Below the pieces are notes generated by a model that worked only from the letters and a program-made list of their open reading frames with translations, searched no databases and was not told the DNA's origin. This document shows positions 20,971 to 30,573 of a stretch of 64,000 nucleotides of DNA, in pieces. The translations under genes and the position numbers were made by a program. Positions within the stretch are counted from its first letter, which is position 1, and each line of letters opens with the position of its first letter. Source of the DNA: Pseudoalteromonas sp. 3D05 (GTDB lineage Bacteria > Pseudomonadota > Gammaproteobacteria > Enterobacterales > Alteromonadaceae); NCBI RefSeq assembly GCF_002723455.1, contig NZ_PDUS01000015.1:25723-89722 (forward strand), written 5' to 3'.

Positions 20971-21833
20971 AGACTGAGTGTCCATGCATAACATAAAACA
21001 AAAATAGGCGCTGCAGCGGTTAAACTATCTAGTCTGTCTAATATGCCACCATGCCCCGGTAAACATGAACCGCTGTCTTTTAGGCCCGCTTCACGTTTAA
21101 ACATACTTTCTAACAGATCACCAATGGCAGAAAACAAAGCAATAAAAATAGTCATTACACCATAGATTGGCCAAACAGCCATATCAACATCACTAAAGTG
21201 GCAAAACGCTAAAACAAAGATCACAGCTGCAACAACACCACCGGCCAAACCTTCAATGGTTTTATTTGGGCTTACCTTGGGCATTAATTTGTGTTTACCA
21301 AAGTTTTTACCAGTAAAGTAAGCACCAATGTCGGCACTCCAAACTATACCAAGGACGACAAGGATCAACATTGAACCAAAATGGGTGGACTCTAAATAAT
21401 TAGCACTGCGCAGAGTATTAAGCGCAAGCCATAGCGGCACTAACGTTAAAATACCTGCAATGGCACGCATCACAAGCCCTTCATTCCACGCTTTTGCCAT
21501 TGATGGGTAACGCCAAACTAGGTAAGTTGCAACAATCCACCAAGAGAATGATAAGGTGAAAATATAGTTTGCATCCCCGACCAATTTCCCGTCAACCCAC
21601 AGCGACTCAATCGGCCAATGCCAATTTAACAGCGCCAGTAAAATCGCAATAAAGATAACAAACGCAAAACGCTTCAATTTATCACATAAGCCCATAAAGG
21701 CAGACCATTCCCAAGCACCCATTAAAACAATGGCACCGGCAATGTAACTAAATAAAGTTAGTGGTGTATAAAAAACTAATAACAGCGCCAAAGGCGCTAA
21801 CACTAAAGAGGTTAAAATTCGTTGTTTTAGCAA
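20967..21833 (-). CDS. cdsA: Phosphatidate cytidylyltransferase
   Basis: CdsA converts phosphatidic acid and CTP to CDP-diacylglycerol, precursor of all phospholipids, in the inner membrane. The 288-residue protein has about eight hydrophobic helices and ends with the family signature around KDSGSCLPGHGGILDRLDSL, which carries the metal-binding acidic residues. It is encoded 16 bp after uppS and overlaps dxr by 4 bp. Confidence 0.96.
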   Translation of the reverse strand: MLKQRILTSLVLAPLALLLVFYTPLTLFSYIAGAIVLMGAWEWSAFMGLCDKLKRFAFVIFIAILLALLNWHWPIESLWVDGKLVGDANYIFTLSFSWWIVATYLVWRYPSMAKAWNEGLVMRAIAGILTLVPLWLALNTLRSANYLESTHFGSMLILVVLGIVWSADIGAYFTGKNFGKHKLMPKVSPNKTIEGLAGGVVAAVIFVLAFCHFSDVDMAVWPIYGVMTIFIALFSAIGDLLESMFKREAGLKDSGSCLPGHGGILDRLDSLTAAAPIFVLCYAWTLSL

Positions 21834-21849
21834 AGTGTTACCCTTTTAA

Positions 21850-22611
21850 TTAGGTTTCGGCGAGTAATTGTTTTATTTGTTCGCCGGTACAACCAAATCG
21901 TCGCTCTCTGGCAACGTAGCAGGCGATAGCGTCAGCAAAAGCAGCTTCATTGAAGTCTGGCCAAAGCGTATCGGTAAAATAAAGCTCAGCATAAGCTGCT
22001 TGCCATAATAAAAAGTTACTAATGCGCAAGTCTCCTCCCGTTCGAATCAGCAAATCAGGTTCTGCCTGATCCTGCATACTCATTTGTGAGGCAATATCTT
22101 GCTCAGTGATATCATTGGGGTCTAATTCCCCAGCAGCTATTCGTTTACCAATTTGTTTAGCTGCATTTGTAATGTCCCAACGGCCACCATAATTAGCGGC
22201 GACGTTTAATTTCAGTCCTGTATTATCAGCAGTTAACGCATGTGCTGCATCCACTTTACTACGCAAAGTGTCAGAAAAGCGTGATAAGTCACCAATAATA
22301 GTTAATTTTACATTGTTTTTGTGAAGTTTTTTTACTTCCTTGCTCAGCACGAATAAGAATAACTCCATTAACGTGCTCACTTCATCTTCAGGACGTTGCC
22401 AGTTTTCACTACTAAAAGCGAACAAAGTCAATGACTCTACTCCCAATTTAGTACAAAACTGTACCGATTGACGAACAGCGTCCACCCCTTTTTTATGCCC
22501 GTAAACACGTGGCCTATTTTTAGCCTGTGCCCAACGACCATTGCCATCCATGATTATAGCGACATGCTTGGGTAAACATTGCTGGGAAATTTTATCAGCG
22601 TTAAGAACCAT
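21850..22611 (-). CDS. uppS: Undecaprenyl diphosphate synthase
   Basis: UppS condenses eight isopentenyl diphosphates onto farnesyl diphosphate to give the C55 lipid carrier for peptidoglycan and O-antigen. The catalytic motif [14 protein letters not shown] lies near the N-terminus, and the later [22 protein letters not shown] and [12 protein letters not shown] motifs are typical. The start [11 protein letters not shown] gives 253 residues, the same as E. coli. Upstream in-frame starts at 22629 and 22668 fall at or inside the frr terminator and are rejected. Confidence 0.94.
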   Translation of the reverse strand: MVLNADKISQQCLPKHVAIIMDGNGRWAQAKNRPRVYGHKKGVDAVRQSVQFCTKLGVESLTLFAFSSENWQRPEDEVSTLMELFLFVLSKEVKKLHKNNVKLTIIGDLSRFSDTLRSKVDAAHALTADNTGLKLNVAANYGGRWDITNAAKQIGKRIAAGELDPNDITEQDIASQMSMQDQAEPDLLIRTGGDLRISNFLLWQAAYAELYFTDTLWPDFNEAAFADAIACYVARERRFGCTGEQIKQLLAET

Positions 22612-22633
22612 AAATATCGAGTATTCCATAAAA

Positions 22634-22665
22634 AAACGCCGCCTAGTATACCCCAGACGGCGTTT
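22634..22665 (-). terminator. Intrinsic terminator between frr and uppS
   Basis: On the minus strand AAACGCCG pairs with CGGCGTTT across a 16-base loop and runs into six T residues about 23 bases before the uppS ATG. It would separate the rpsB-tsf-pyrH-frr block from the uppS-lpxA block, unless read-through or a nearby promoter supplies uppS. I did not see a convincing promoter between the two. Confidence 0.75.
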
Positions 22666-22710
22666 CAAAACTAATATATTTCTAAACCCTAGCTCAGCTT
22701 ATTTAGCTGC

Positions 22711-23268
22711 TTAGATTTCCATCAACTCAGCTTCTTTCGCTGTTAATTGAGTATCCATCTCTTTGATGAATTTATCAGTTAGCTTTTGGATTGCATCTTC
22801 AGCTTGGTGCGCTTCATCTTCAGAGATGTCTTTATCTTTTAATAAGCTTTTAACATCACCGTTTGCATCACGACGAATATTACGCACTGCGACGCGACCA
22901 CTTTCAACTTCACCACGTACGATTTTAATTAAATCTTTACGACGTTCTTCAGTAAGTGGAGGAAGTGGTACACGAATAACTGCACCCGCTGACATTGGGT
23001 TCAAGCCCAAATCAGAAGCCATAATCGCTTTTTCCACCGCTTGTGCAAGTGATTTATCAAATACACTCAGTGCTAGTGTACGTGAATCTTCAATTGTTAC
23101 ATTCGCTACTTGGTTCAACGGTGTTGGCGCACCGTAGTATGACACCATAATGCCATCTAAAAGTGCTGGATGAGCACGACCAGTACGAATTTTAGATAGT
23201 TGACTGCCAAGTGCCGTTACACTTTTCTGCATGCGTTCTGCAGCATCTTTTTGAATATCGTTAATCAC
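22711..23268 (-). CDS. frr: Ribosome recycling factor
   Basis: RRF, with EF-G, splits the post-termination ribosome. The 185-residue length and motifs [30 protein letters not shown] and [19 protein letters not shown] are exactly those of the family: a three-helix bundle with a small alpha/beta domain. It lies 14 bp after pyrH, as in E. coli. Confidence 0.98.
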   Translation of the reverse strand: MINDIQKDAAERMQKSVTALGSQLSKIRTGRAHPALLDGIMVSYYGAPTPLNQVANVTIEDSRTLALSVFDKSLAQAVEKAIMASDLGLNPMSAGAVIRVPLPPLTEERRKDLIKIVRGEVESGRVAVRNIRRDANGDVKSLLKDKDISEDEAHQAEDAIQKLTDKFIKEMDTQLTAKEAELMEI

Positions 23269-23282
23269 GGTTCAATCCTAAT

Positions 23283-24032
23283 CTAGTTAGTTACTTCATC
23301 TGAGGCTTGTGAAGAGATAAGTGTTCCTTCTTCTTCGCCCATAATAACACGCTTTAACGCGCCTGATTTGTTCATGTTAAATACGCTTAATGGCATATTG
23401 TGATCACGTGCTAATGTGAACGCAGCGAGATCCATCACTTTTAGTTCTTTATCAATGATTTCATTGTAGCTTAAGTGGCGGTAAAGTGTTGCGTCTGGGT
23501 TTTTCACCGGATCATCGCTAAATACACCGTCTACTTTAGTCGCTTTGATAACTGTGTCTGCTTCGATTTCGATACCGCGCAAACATGCAGCTGAATCAGT
23601 GGTGAAGAATGGGTTACCTGTACCTGCTGCAAAAATAACAACACGGCCCGTTTTTAATAAACTAATTGCTTCAGCCCAATTGTATGCATCACACACACCA
23701 TTTAATGGAATTGCTGACATCAAACGACAGTTTACAAATGCGCGGTGCAAAGCGTCACGCATTGCAAGGCCATTCATTACCGTTGCTAGCATACCCATGT
23801 GATCGCCTACAACGCGGTTCATGCCAGCTTCTGCAAGAGAACCACCACGTAAGAAGTTACCACCACCGATAACTAAACCCACTTCTACGTCGAGTTCTAC
23901 TAGCTCTTTAATTTCTTGCGCCATACGATCAAGCACTTTTGGATCGATGCCAAAGCCTTCATCTCCCATTAAAGCTTCACCACTTAATTTGAGAAGAACA
24001 CGTCTAAAAATAGGTTTACGATTGATAGTCAT
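23283..24032 (-). CDS. pyrH: Uridylate kinase
   Basis: PyrH phosphorylates UMP to UDP as a hexamer regulated by GTP and UTP. The 249 residues belong to the amino-acid kinase fold: [13 protein letters not shown] at the N-terminus, [12 protein letters not shown], and the [16 protein letters not shown] substrate loop. It is transcribed after the strong tsf terminator, so it may use its own promoter or read-through. Confidence 0.97.
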   Translation of the reverse strand: MTINRKPIFRRVLLKLSGEALMGDEGFGIDPKVLDRMAQEIKELVELDVEVGLVIGGGNFLRGGSLAEAGMNRVVGDHMGMLATVMNGLAMRDALHRAFVNCRLMSAIPLNGVCDAYNWAEAISLLKTGRVVIFAAGTGNPFFTTDSAACLRGIEIEADTVIKATKVDGVFSDDPVKNPDATLYRHLSYNEIIDKELKVMDLAAFTLARDHNMPLSVFNMNKSGALKRVIMGEEEGTLISSQASDEVTN

Positions 24033-24067
24033 AGTATTGGGGCCAACTTTTATTAAATTATGGATAA

Positions 24068-24110
24068 AAAATAACCGCGCTTATGATAAACATAAAAGCG
24101 CGGTTATTTT
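24068..24110. terminator. Strong terminator between tsf and pyrH
   Basis: A perfect 15-bp inverted repeat, AAAATAACCGCGCTT (24068-24082) and its complement (24096-24110), has a GC core and flanking A/T tracts on both sides. On the minus strand it is followed by a T-run, as expected for the end of rpsB-tsf mRNA. The remainder of the 158-base tsf-pyrH gap is AT-rich. Confidence 0.85.
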
Positions 24111-24190
24111 AAAGAATTTCTAAGCATGACGCAAAAGCAAATAGTACTTTAATTGCATGTATTTTCCTTTTGCATCACAAATAGTTAATC

Positions 24191-25042
24191 TTACTGACCT
24201 TTAGCAGCAGCAATTTGCGCAGCTACTTCAGCAGCAAAATCTTCTTCTTTCTTCTCGATACCTGCACCAACTTCCATACGAACGAAGCTAGTTACTGTCG
24301 CGTTTTTCTCTTTAAGAATTTCGCCAACAGACTTTTTAGGTTCCATGATGAAAGCTTGACCAGTAAGAGAAACCTCACCAGTAAACTTCTTCATGCGACC
24401 AACAACCATCTTTTCAGCGATTTCAGCAGGCTTGCCTTCATTCATCGCGATGTCGATTTGAACTTGCTTTTCTTTTTCTACAACGTCAGCAGGCACATCA
24501 TCAGGCGTTAGGTATTCTGGGTTTGAAGCAGCAACGTGCATTGCAACGTGCTTAAGTGTTTCTTCATCAGCAACACCTGCAACAACAACACCAATACGCT
24601 CACCATGACGGTACTCAACTAATTGCTCACCAGCGATGTACTGAAGACGACGAACATTGATGTTTTCACCAATTTTAGTCACAAGCTCAACACGGTCTTC
24701 TTCAAACTTAGCTTGTAAGTCTTCGATAGTCGTTGTGTCAGCGATAGCAGAATCAGCAACTTTGTTAGCAAATGCTAGGAAGCTTTCGTCTTTAGCTACG
24801 AAGTCAGTTTGACAGTTAACTTCTACAAGTACTGCAGCACCCGCGCTTTGCTTGATGATGATAGTACCTTCAGCAGCAATGTTACCCGCTTTTTTAGCAG
24901 CCTTTGCAGCACCGCTCTTACGCATGTTCTCAATCGCTAACTCGATGTCACCATCAGTTTCAGTTAACGCTTTTTTACAATCCATCATGCCAGCGCCTGT
25001 ACGCTCGCGTAATTCTTTAACTAGGGCAGTAGTTACAGCCAT
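24191..25042 (-). CDS. tsf: Translation elongation factor Ts
   Basis: EF-Ts is the nucleotide exchange factor of EF-Tu. The 283 residues match E. coli. The N-terminal UBA-like domain has the [17 protein letters not shown] motif, and the core contains the [10 protein letters not shown] segment (the TDFV motif contacts EF-Tu). A GAGGATTT ribosome site lies before the ATG. It follows rpsB in the standard pair. Confidence 0.98.
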   Translation of the reverse strand: MAVTTALVKELRERTGAGMMDCKKALTETDGDIELAIENMRKSGAAKAAKKAGNIAAEGTIIIKQSAGAAVLVEVNCQTDFVAKDESFLAFANKVADSAIADTTTIEDLQAKFEEDRVELVTKIGENINVRRLQYIAGEQLVEYRHGERIGVVVAGVADEETLKHVAMHVAASNPEYLTPDDVPADVVEKEKQVQIDIAMNEGKPAEIAEKMVVGRMKKFTGEVSLTGQAFIMEPKKSVGEILKEKNATVTSFVRMEVGAGIEKKEEDFAAEVAAQIAAAKGQ

Positions 25043-25103
25043 TAGTAAATCCTCAAATCTGAATTCAGGTTAGATAAGCGGGTTACCCGCTCTACAAGAA
25101 TAG

Positions 25104-25135
25104 CAAGTCTTCATCTAAAATTAGATGAAGACTTG
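25104..25135 (-). promoter_or_regulatory. Perfect hairpin in the rpsB-tsf spacer
   Basis: CAAGTCTTCATCTAA pairs perfectly over 15 bp with the bases at 25121-25135, leaving a two-base centre (the real loop would open a few pairs). There is no T-run after it on the minus strand, so it is not a standard intrinsic terminator. A position between rpsB and tsf fits an attenuator, RNA-processing or stability element; E. coli also has a regulatory hairpin in this spacer, as I recall. Confidence 0.65.
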
Positions 25136-25146
25136 ATGACAGCTAA

Positions 25147-25875
25147 TTACTCAGCTTCAACGAAATCGTCTTTCTCAGCTTGAGCAACGATGTTGTTTTC
25201 ACGACCTTCAGTGATTGCAGCAGCAACTGAACTAGTGTAAAGGTTGATAGCACGGATAGCATCATCGTTACCAGGAACAACGTAATCTACGCCATCTGGG
25301 TTAGAGTTAGTATCAACGATTGCAACAACTGGGATACCTAGGTTGTTTGCTTCACGGATTGCAATGTGCTCGTGGTCAGCATCGATAACGAAAAGCGCGT
25401 CAGGAAGACCGCCCATGTTTTTGATACCACCAAGGCTCTTTTCAAGCTTTTCCATTTCACGGTTAAGCATTAACGTTTCTTTCTTAGTTAACTTCTCGAA
25501 AGTACCGTCTTGGCTTTGGATTTCAAGGTCTTTAAGACGCTTGATTGATTGACGAACTGTTTTCCAGTTTGTCAACATACCACCTAACCAACGGTGGTTA
25601 ACGAAGAATTGGTCACTTTCGATCGCCGCTTCTTTCACTGCTTCGCTTGCTGCGCGTTTTGTACCAACGAAAAGTACTTTACCTTTGTTTGCTGCAGCAC
25701 CAGATAAAAACTTAAGTGCGTCGTTGAACATTGGTACAGTTTGCTCAAGGTTGATGATATGAACACGGTTACGTGCGCCGAAGATGAAAGGCTTCATCTT
25801 AGGGTTCCAGTAACGTGCTTGGTGACCAAAGTGAACACCAGCTTGAAGCATATCGCGCATTGAAACGTTTGCCAT
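25147..25875 (-). CDS. rpsB: 30S ribosomal protein S2
   Basis: S2 binds the head-body junction of the small subunit and is needed for S1 recruitment. The 242 residues match the family (E. coli 241), with the N-terminal [23 protein letters not shown] and the [16 protein letters not shown] and [26 protein letters not shown] motifs. It is first of the rpsB-tsf operon, preceded by a long leader and a strong promoter. Confidence 0.98.
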   Translation of the reverse strand: MANVSMRDMLQAGVHFGHQARYWNPKMKPFIFGARNRVHIINLEQTVPMFNDALKFLSGAAANKGKVLFVGTKRAASEAVKEAAIESDQFFVNHRWLGGMLTNWKTVRQSIKRLKDLEIQSQDGTFEKLTKKETLMLNREMEKLEKSLGGIKNMGGLPDALFVIDADHEHIAIREANNLGIPVVAIVDTNSNPDGVDYVVPGNDDAIRAINLYTSSVAAAITEGRENNIVAQAEKDDFVEAE

Positions 25876-26052
25876 TTTGTAAATCCTCTAAGTTGTTTAG
25901 GGTTAGGCCTCCACATATCCCATAGCACCAACACCGAAGTTTATTAACTTCAAATGCACCCAAGTGTATGTGACGATACGTGTGTGTGTTAAAATAAAAT
26001 TGTGTATGCCTTAAATACAAAAAATCATTTAAGAATTTATTTGTAAAAAGAC
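25876..26052 (-). promoter_or_regulatory. rpsB 5' leader (probable S2 autoregulatory region)
   Basis: About 177 bases separate the predicted transcription start from the rpsB ATG. The proximal part reads GGTGCTATGGGATATGTGG on the minus strand, preceded by a GAAGTT-AATA-AACTTC hairpin (25936-25951). Gammaproteobacterial rpsB leaders are known for a conserved structure through which S2 represses rpsB-tsf; length and placement agree. I recognise the motif from memory and could not align it. Confidence 0.55.
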
Positions 26053-26059
26053 GGCGCGC

Positions 26060-26088
26060 TTTATACCATATTAAAAACAAATATTCAA
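26060..26088 (-). promoter_or_regulatory. rpsB-tsf promoter
   Basis: On the minus strand TTGAAT (26083-26088) and TATAAA (26060-26065) are spaced by exactly 17 bp and followed by a GCGCGCC discriminator. A GC-rich discriminator is characteristic of stringently controlled ribosomal promoters. Good match for the main promoter of rpsB. Confidence 0.75.
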
Positions 26089-26113
26089 CGTCGCGTGCAA
26101 AAATTGTGCGACG
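26089..26113. repeat. Inverted repeat between divergent rpsB and map
   Basis: CGTCGC (26089-26094) and GCGACG (26108-26113) flank an inner CAA/TTG pair. The repeat abuts the rpsB -35 element on its upstream side and lies 33 bp before the map ATG. It could be a protein-binding site or a hairpin in the map leader. No regulator is identified. Confidence 0.35.
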
Positions 26114-26146
26114 ATAAATGTGTTAAAACTCGACTATGGAGCCTCT

Positions 26147-26932
26147 ATGAGTGCTGTGATCAAGACCCCTGAAGAAATAGAGAAAATGCGTGTTGCTGGG
26201 CGCTTAGCAGCAGAAGTACTAGAAATGATTGAGCCACATGTTGTGCCAGGTGTGACCACTGATGAATTAAATACAATTTGTCATAATTATATTGTTGATG
26301 TGCAAAAAGCTATTCCTGCGCCGTTAAATTATCACGGCTTTCCAAAATCAATTTGCACGTCGGTAAACCATGTTATTTGTCACGGAATTCCAAATGACAA
26401 AGCATTAAAAGATGGCGACAGTGTAAATATTGACGTCACTGTCATCAAAGATGGTTATCACGGCGACACTTCAAAAATGTTTCATGTTGGCACACCCAAC
26501 ATCCAAGGCAAACGCCTTGCTCAAATTACCCAAGAGAGTCTTTACTTGGCTATAAAAATGGTCAAACCGGGTGTGCGTTTAGGTGATATTGGCGAAGCGA
26601 TTCAAAAATATGCTGAAGGATTTAACTATTCAATCGTGCGTGAATATTGTGGCCATGGTATTGGCGCTGAGTTTCACGAAGAACCTCAAATCATGCACTA
26701 TGGCCGAGCAGGTACTGGCGAAGCTTTAAAAGCAGGTATGTGCTTAACGATTGAGCCAATGGTTAATGCCGGTAAACGCCAATGCAAGCTGCTCAAAGAT
26801 GACTGGACAGTGGTCACAAAAGACCGTTCTTTGTCAGCTCAGTGGGAACATACATTGTTAGTAACTGAAAATGGTGTTGAAATTTTAACGCTCCGATCAG
26901 ATGATACCATAGACAGGATCATCGAACATTAG
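26147..26932 (+). CDS. map: Type I methionine aminopeptidase
   Basis: Map removes the N-terminal Met from nascent proteins. The start MSAVIKTPEEIEKMR follows a GGAG site and gives 261 residues (E. coli 264); the open frame extends nine codons upstream. The pita-bread metal ligands are recognisable in NIDVTVIKDGYHGDTS (two Asp), GHGIGAEFHEEP (His, then Glu region), TIEPM and SAQWEHT. It diverges from rpsB as in E. coli and leads into glnD. Confidence 0.96.
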   Translation: MSAVIKTPEEIEKMRVAGRLAAEVLEMIEPHVVPGVTTDELNTICHNYIVDVQKAIPAPLNYHGFPKSICTSVNHVICHGIPNDKALKDGDSVNIDVTVIKDGYHGDTSKMFHVGTPNIQGKRLAQITQESLYLAIKMVKPGVRLGDIGEAIQKYAEGFNYSIVREYCGHGIGAEFHEEPQIMHYGRAGTGEALKAGMCLTIEPMVNAGKRQCKLLKDDWTVVTKDRSLSAQWEHTLLVTENGVEILTLRSDDTIDRIIEH

Positions 26933-26944
26933 GAGCCAGCCCAC

Positions 26945-29560
26945 GTGGCATTACCCAATAAAGTAAAAAAGTTGCTTGGCGATGCCGAGCAACTAAACGA
27001 TTACCGTGATTGCTCCGCTTATTTTTATAAATGGCTGCATAACGAGTTTTCAAAACAACCCGTTGGTAATTTGATTAATGCCCGCGCTGAATTTATAGAC
27101 CGCCTGCTGATCAAGCTATTTCATGTTTATGACTTAGCACACGAGCCTGATTTAGCGCTTATTGCCGTTGGCGGCTATGGACGAGGTGAATTACACCCCT
27201 ACTCTGATATTGACTTTCTACTGTTAGTGACTGAGCAACCAAGTGACGCTATTTGTGAAAAAATTGGCCAATTTGTCACTATGTTATGGGACTTAGGTTT
27301 AGAGATAGGCCACAGTGTACGTACTATTGACCAAGCCATAGTTCAAAAGCGTGAAGACGTAACGTTCGCCACTAGCTTACTAGAAAGCCGCTTATTGTTT
27401 GGCAATCACATCGAGTATGAAAAACTAAAAAAACACATTCTTGATACCCCTATTTGGCGCTCTGATGAGTTCTTTTTGGCAAAAGTACAAGAACAACAGC
27501 TACGCCATAAAAAATGCCATGGCACTGCCTATAACCTAGAACCCAACATTAAGGAAAACCCAGGTGGTCTGCGTGACTTACAAACCATCATTTGGGTTGC
27601 AAAAAAGCATTTTAGAGCCGAAACTTTACAAGAACTGATTAGCCATGGTTACTTAACCCACGAAGAATACCAAGAACTTTCTGAGTGTTTAGAAAACCTG
27701 TGGAATATTCGCTTTGCCTTGCACCTTGCTGCTGAGCGCTCTGAAAACCGTTTATTGTTTGACCACCAGCCGCTTGCAGCAGAAATTCTTGGCTTTGGCA
27801 GTGATGGTAAAGCCTCTGTTGAGCGGATGATGAAACGCTTATTTCGGATCATGAGCCGCGTACGCGAACTCAATCAGATGCTATTGTCTTATTTTGAGCA
27901 AAGTATTTTACCTGAATCCAGTGAGCAACCAATTGTAGAACTCGACAACAGCTTCGAACGTGTTGGTCATCAAATAAAAGTTAAAAACCCATCCGTGTTT
28001 TTCCGCCGTGATCAGCTTTTTGTATTGTTTGAACATATTGCTGATAACCCTGCTATCACGCATATCTACCCAAGTACAATTCGCACTATACGCCAAGTAC
28101 GTAGACGTTTGCTTGGTGATTTGCAAGATTACGCAGCGTGCCGTGAGGCGTTTTTACGTATCATTAAGCACCCTAATGGCATGGGTCGTGCCTTTACCTT
28201 AATGCATAAACACGGCATGCTTGCAGCCTATTTACCACAATGGCGCAATATATTCGGGCAAATGCAATTTGACTTATTTCATGCATACACAGTCGATGAG
28301 CATACCCATAAATTAATTAATAATATTTATCAATATTTTGATAAATCAAGTATCAATCAGTTCCCATTATGTTGTGAAATAGTCACTCGAATGGATAAAC
28401 CTGAATTGCTGTACTTAGCAGGTATTTTCCATGATATTGCCAAAGGCCGTGGGGGCGATCACTCCGAGCTTGGCTCGGTAGATGCTATCGCTTTTGCCAA
28501 ACTTCATCGATTTACAAACTCAGATGGTAAGCTAATCTCGTGGTTAGTGGCTAATCACTTACTGATGTCGGTGACAGCCCAGCGTAAAGACATTAATGAC
28601 CCCGATGTGATTAAAGAATTTGCATCAAAAGTAAAAACAGAGCGCCAATTAGATTATCTGTATTGTTTGACTGTTGCGGATATACGCGCAACCAATGACA
28701 ATTTATGGAATGACTGGAAAAACACTCTACTACGTGAATTATACTTACACGCACAACGCGCTCTTCGCTTGGGACTGGAAAACCCCATGGATCAGCGAGA
28801 CCAAATTCGTGATAAAAAACGCCAAGCTAAGCAACGCTTGATTAATCTGGGATATGGCGAAGAAAAAGTTGATTTAATTTGGAGTCGGTTTAAAGCAAAT
28901 TACTTCACCGCCTTTAGTGAACAACAAATTTCATGGCATAGCGAACACTTAATTAACGCTGACTTGTCGCAGCCAAGTGTTATCGTTTCAAATAAAGCGA
29001 TGCATGGCGGAACACAAGTATTTGTGTATAGCCCCTATTCTGGAGCTATTTTTGCGCGCTTAGTGAATGTGATTGGCTCGAAAAAAGCACAAGTTCAACA
29101 CGCTCAAGTACTGACAACACGAGACGGGTATGTCGTTTTTAGCTTTGTTGTACTAGAAGTCAGTGGTGAGCCTATTGCCAGTGGCCGAGCACAATCGATA
29201 AAACGTGGACTTGACCAAGCATTAGCAGATCCGCGTAAAAAAATACGCTTTAAAAAGAATCGTTCACAACGCTTTAAAGACTTCAATATTAAACCTAAAA
29301 TCATTTTACGCCCTCACCCGCGTAAAGATCGCAGTCTAATAGAAATTCAAGCGGTGGATATTCCTGGCTTATTGACCAAAATAGCAGAAGTTTTTCAAGC
29401 ACACTTATTACATATACATGCTGCACGCATTACTACCGTAGGAGAACGTGCAGAAGATTTCTTCGTGGTATCCAATAACGAGTACCAAGCCCTTACCGAC
29501 GAAGAGCAAACAAAAATTTATCAAGCACTGCGTAAAAAACTCCACGCAGAAATCGAATAA
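26945..29560 (+). CDS. glnD: Bifunctional uridylyltransferase/uridylyl-removing enzyme GlnD
   Basis: GlnD senses glutamine and adds UMP to, or removes it from, PII proteins to control nitrogen metabolism. The 871 residues contain a nucleotidyltransferase domain with GGYGRGELHPYSDID (Asp88 and Asp90), an HD hydrolase domain with FHDIAKGRGGDHSELG, and two C-terminal ACT domains (about 690-870). Translation starts at a GTG, 12 bp after map, with AGGAGCC upstream. The map-glnD-dapD order is the same as in E. coli. Confidence 0.97.
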   Translation: MALPNKVKKLLGDAEQLNDYRDCSAYFYKWLHNEFSKQPVGNLINARAEFIDRLLIKLFHVYDLAHEPDLALIAVGGYGRGELHPYSDIDFLLLVTEQPSDAICEKIGQFVTMLWDLGLEIGHSVRTIDQAIVQKREDVTFATSLLESRLLFGNHIEYEKLKKHILDTPIWRSDEFFLAKVQEQQLRHKKCHGTAYNLEPNIKENPGGLRDLQTIIWVAKKHFRAETLQELISHGYLTHEEYQELSECLENLWNIRFALHLAAERSENRLLFDHQPLAAEILGFGSDGKASVERMMKRLFRIMSRVRELNQMLLSYFEQSILPESSEQPIVELDNSFERVGHQIKVKNPSVFFRRDQLFVLFEHIADNPAITHIYPSTIRTIRQVRRRLLGDLQDYAACREAFLRIIKHPNGMGRAFTLMHKHGMLAAYLPQWRNIFGQMQFDLFHAYTVDEHTHKLINNIYQYFDKSSINQFPLCCEIVTRMDKPELLYLAGIFHDIAKGRGGDHSELGSVDAIAFAKLHRFTNSDGKLISWLVANHLLMSVTAQRKDINDPDVIKEFASKVKTERQLDYLYCLTVADIRATNDNLWNDWKNTLLRELYLHAQRALRLGLENPMDQRDQIRDKKRQAKQRLINLGYGEEKVDLIWSRFKANYFTAFSEQQISWHSEHLINADLSQPSVIVSNKAMHGGTQVFVYSPYSGAIFARLVNVIGSKKAQVQHAQVLTTRDGYVVFSFVVLEVSGEPIASGRAQSIKRGLDQALADPRKKIRFKKNRSQRFKDFNIKPKIILRPHPRKDRSLIEIQAVDIPGLLTKIAEVFQAHLLHIHAARITTVGERAEDFFVVSNNEYQALTDEEQTKIYQALRKKLHAEIE

Positions 29561-29569
29561 GAGGACATT

Positions 29570-30397
29570 ATGTCAGATTTAAAAACCATGATTGAAAACG
29601 CCTGGGATAACCGCGATAGCATAAGCCCAAGTTCAGTATCAAGCGATGTAAAACAAGCCATTATTGATGCGCTAGAGTTACTTGACAGTGGTGCAGCACG
29701 TGTTGCTGAAAAAATTAGCGGTGAATGGGTTGTACATCAGTGGTTAAAAAAAGCCGTTTTACTGTCGTTTCGTATTCGCGATAACGAACCAATGAACGAT
29801 GGTGTAAACCAATTCTACGATAAAGTGCCACTTAAATTTAGTGATTACACACCTGAGCAGTTTCAACAAGGTGGTATGCGCGTAGTTCCAAACGCGGTTG
29901 CACGTAAGGGCAGCTTTGTGGGTAAAAACGTAGTATTGATGCCATCGTACGTAAACATTGGTGCTTACGTTGATGATGGCACCATGGTAGATACATGGGC
30001 CACTGTAGGCTCATGTGCACAAATTGGTAAGAACGTTCACCTATCAGGTGGTGTGGGCATAGGCGGCGTTTTAGAGCCACTACAAGCTAACCCTACCATC
30101 ATTGAAGACAACTGCTTTATTGGTGCGCGTTCTGAAATTGTTGAAGGTGTGGTCGTTGAAGAAGGTGCAGTTATCTCAATGGGCGTTTACATCAGCCAAA
30201 GTACCCGTATTTACGACCGTGAAACTGGCGAAATCCATTATGGCCGAGTGCCAGCAGGCGCTGTTGTTGTACCAGGTGCATTACCATCAAAAGATGGCAC
30301 TCACAGCTTATACGCTGCAATCATCGTGAAGAAAGTAGACCAGCAAACCCGCGAAAAAGTGGGTATTAACGCCCTACTTCGTTCAATAGATGAATAA
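29570..30397 (+). CDS. dapD: Tetrahydrodipicolinate N-succinyltransferase
   Basis: DapD adds succinyl from succinyl-CoA to tetrahydrodipicolinate in the lysine and diaminopimelate pathway. The 275 residues match E. coli (274). A helical N-terminal domain (1-100) precedes a left-handed beta helix of hexapeptide repeats ([30 protein letters not shown]), then a C-terminal region with [16 protein letters not shown]. It is 9 bp after glnD, preceded by GAGGAC, and followed by a terminator. Confidence 0.97.
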   Translation: MSDLKTMIENAWDNRDSISPSSVSSDVKQAIIDALELLDSGAARVAEKISGEWVVHQWLKKAVLLSFRIRDNEPMNDGVNQFYDKVPLKFSDYTPEQFQQGGMRVVPNAVARKGSFVGKNVVLMPSYVNIGAYVDDGTMVDTWATVGSCAQIGKNVHLSGGVGIGGVLEPLQANPTIIEDNCFIGARSEIVEGVVVEEGAVISMGVYISQSTRIYDRETGEIHYGRVPAGAVVVPGALPSKDGTHSLYAAIIVKKVDQQTREKVGINALLRSIDE

Positions 30398-30399
30398 GA

Positions 30400-30547
30400 G
30401 CTGTAAGCTTTCAGCCGTAAGCGATCAGCTGATTTGAGTTAGTAGCTGGGTTTGAGGGTATCACTCCCAGCTATTTTATTTTCACTTAATACAAATTAAT
30501 GAATTAAAACCAAGTGCCTACTTTCCGCTGTCAGATCGCAGATCACT
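30400..30547. repeat. Degenerate heptad repeats flanking the dapD terminator
   Basis: Just after dapD, five consecutive 7-mers with GC at the first two positions occur at 30400-30434: GCTGTAA, GCTTTCA, GCCGTAA, GCGATCA, GCTGATT. A second tract at 30527-30547 reads GCTGTCA, GATCGCA, GATCACT. The two arms are also loosely inverted relative to each other. This looks like an intergenic short-repeat family; no coding potential was seen. Confidence 0.5.
30443..30480 (+). terminator. dapD terminator
   Basis: TAGCTGGG (30443-30450) pairs with CCCAGCTA (30466-30473) across a 15-base loop and is followed by TTTTATTTT. It lies 46 bp after the dapD stop, between the two heptad-repeat tracts, and ends the map-glnD-dapD unit. 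Confidence 0.8.
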
Positions 30548-30573
30548 AAACTGACGGCTAAAAATACTCCTTT

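Noticed and set aside
22612..22668. N-terminal extension of UppS starting M-K-R-R-L-G-Y
   Set aside because: The extension is encoded by the frr terminator stem and loop; the 253-residue version matches the family.
24068..24110. The 15-bp tsf-pyrH inverted repeat as a mobile element
   Set aside because: Stem, GC core and T-run after tsf fit an ordinary intrinsic terminator.
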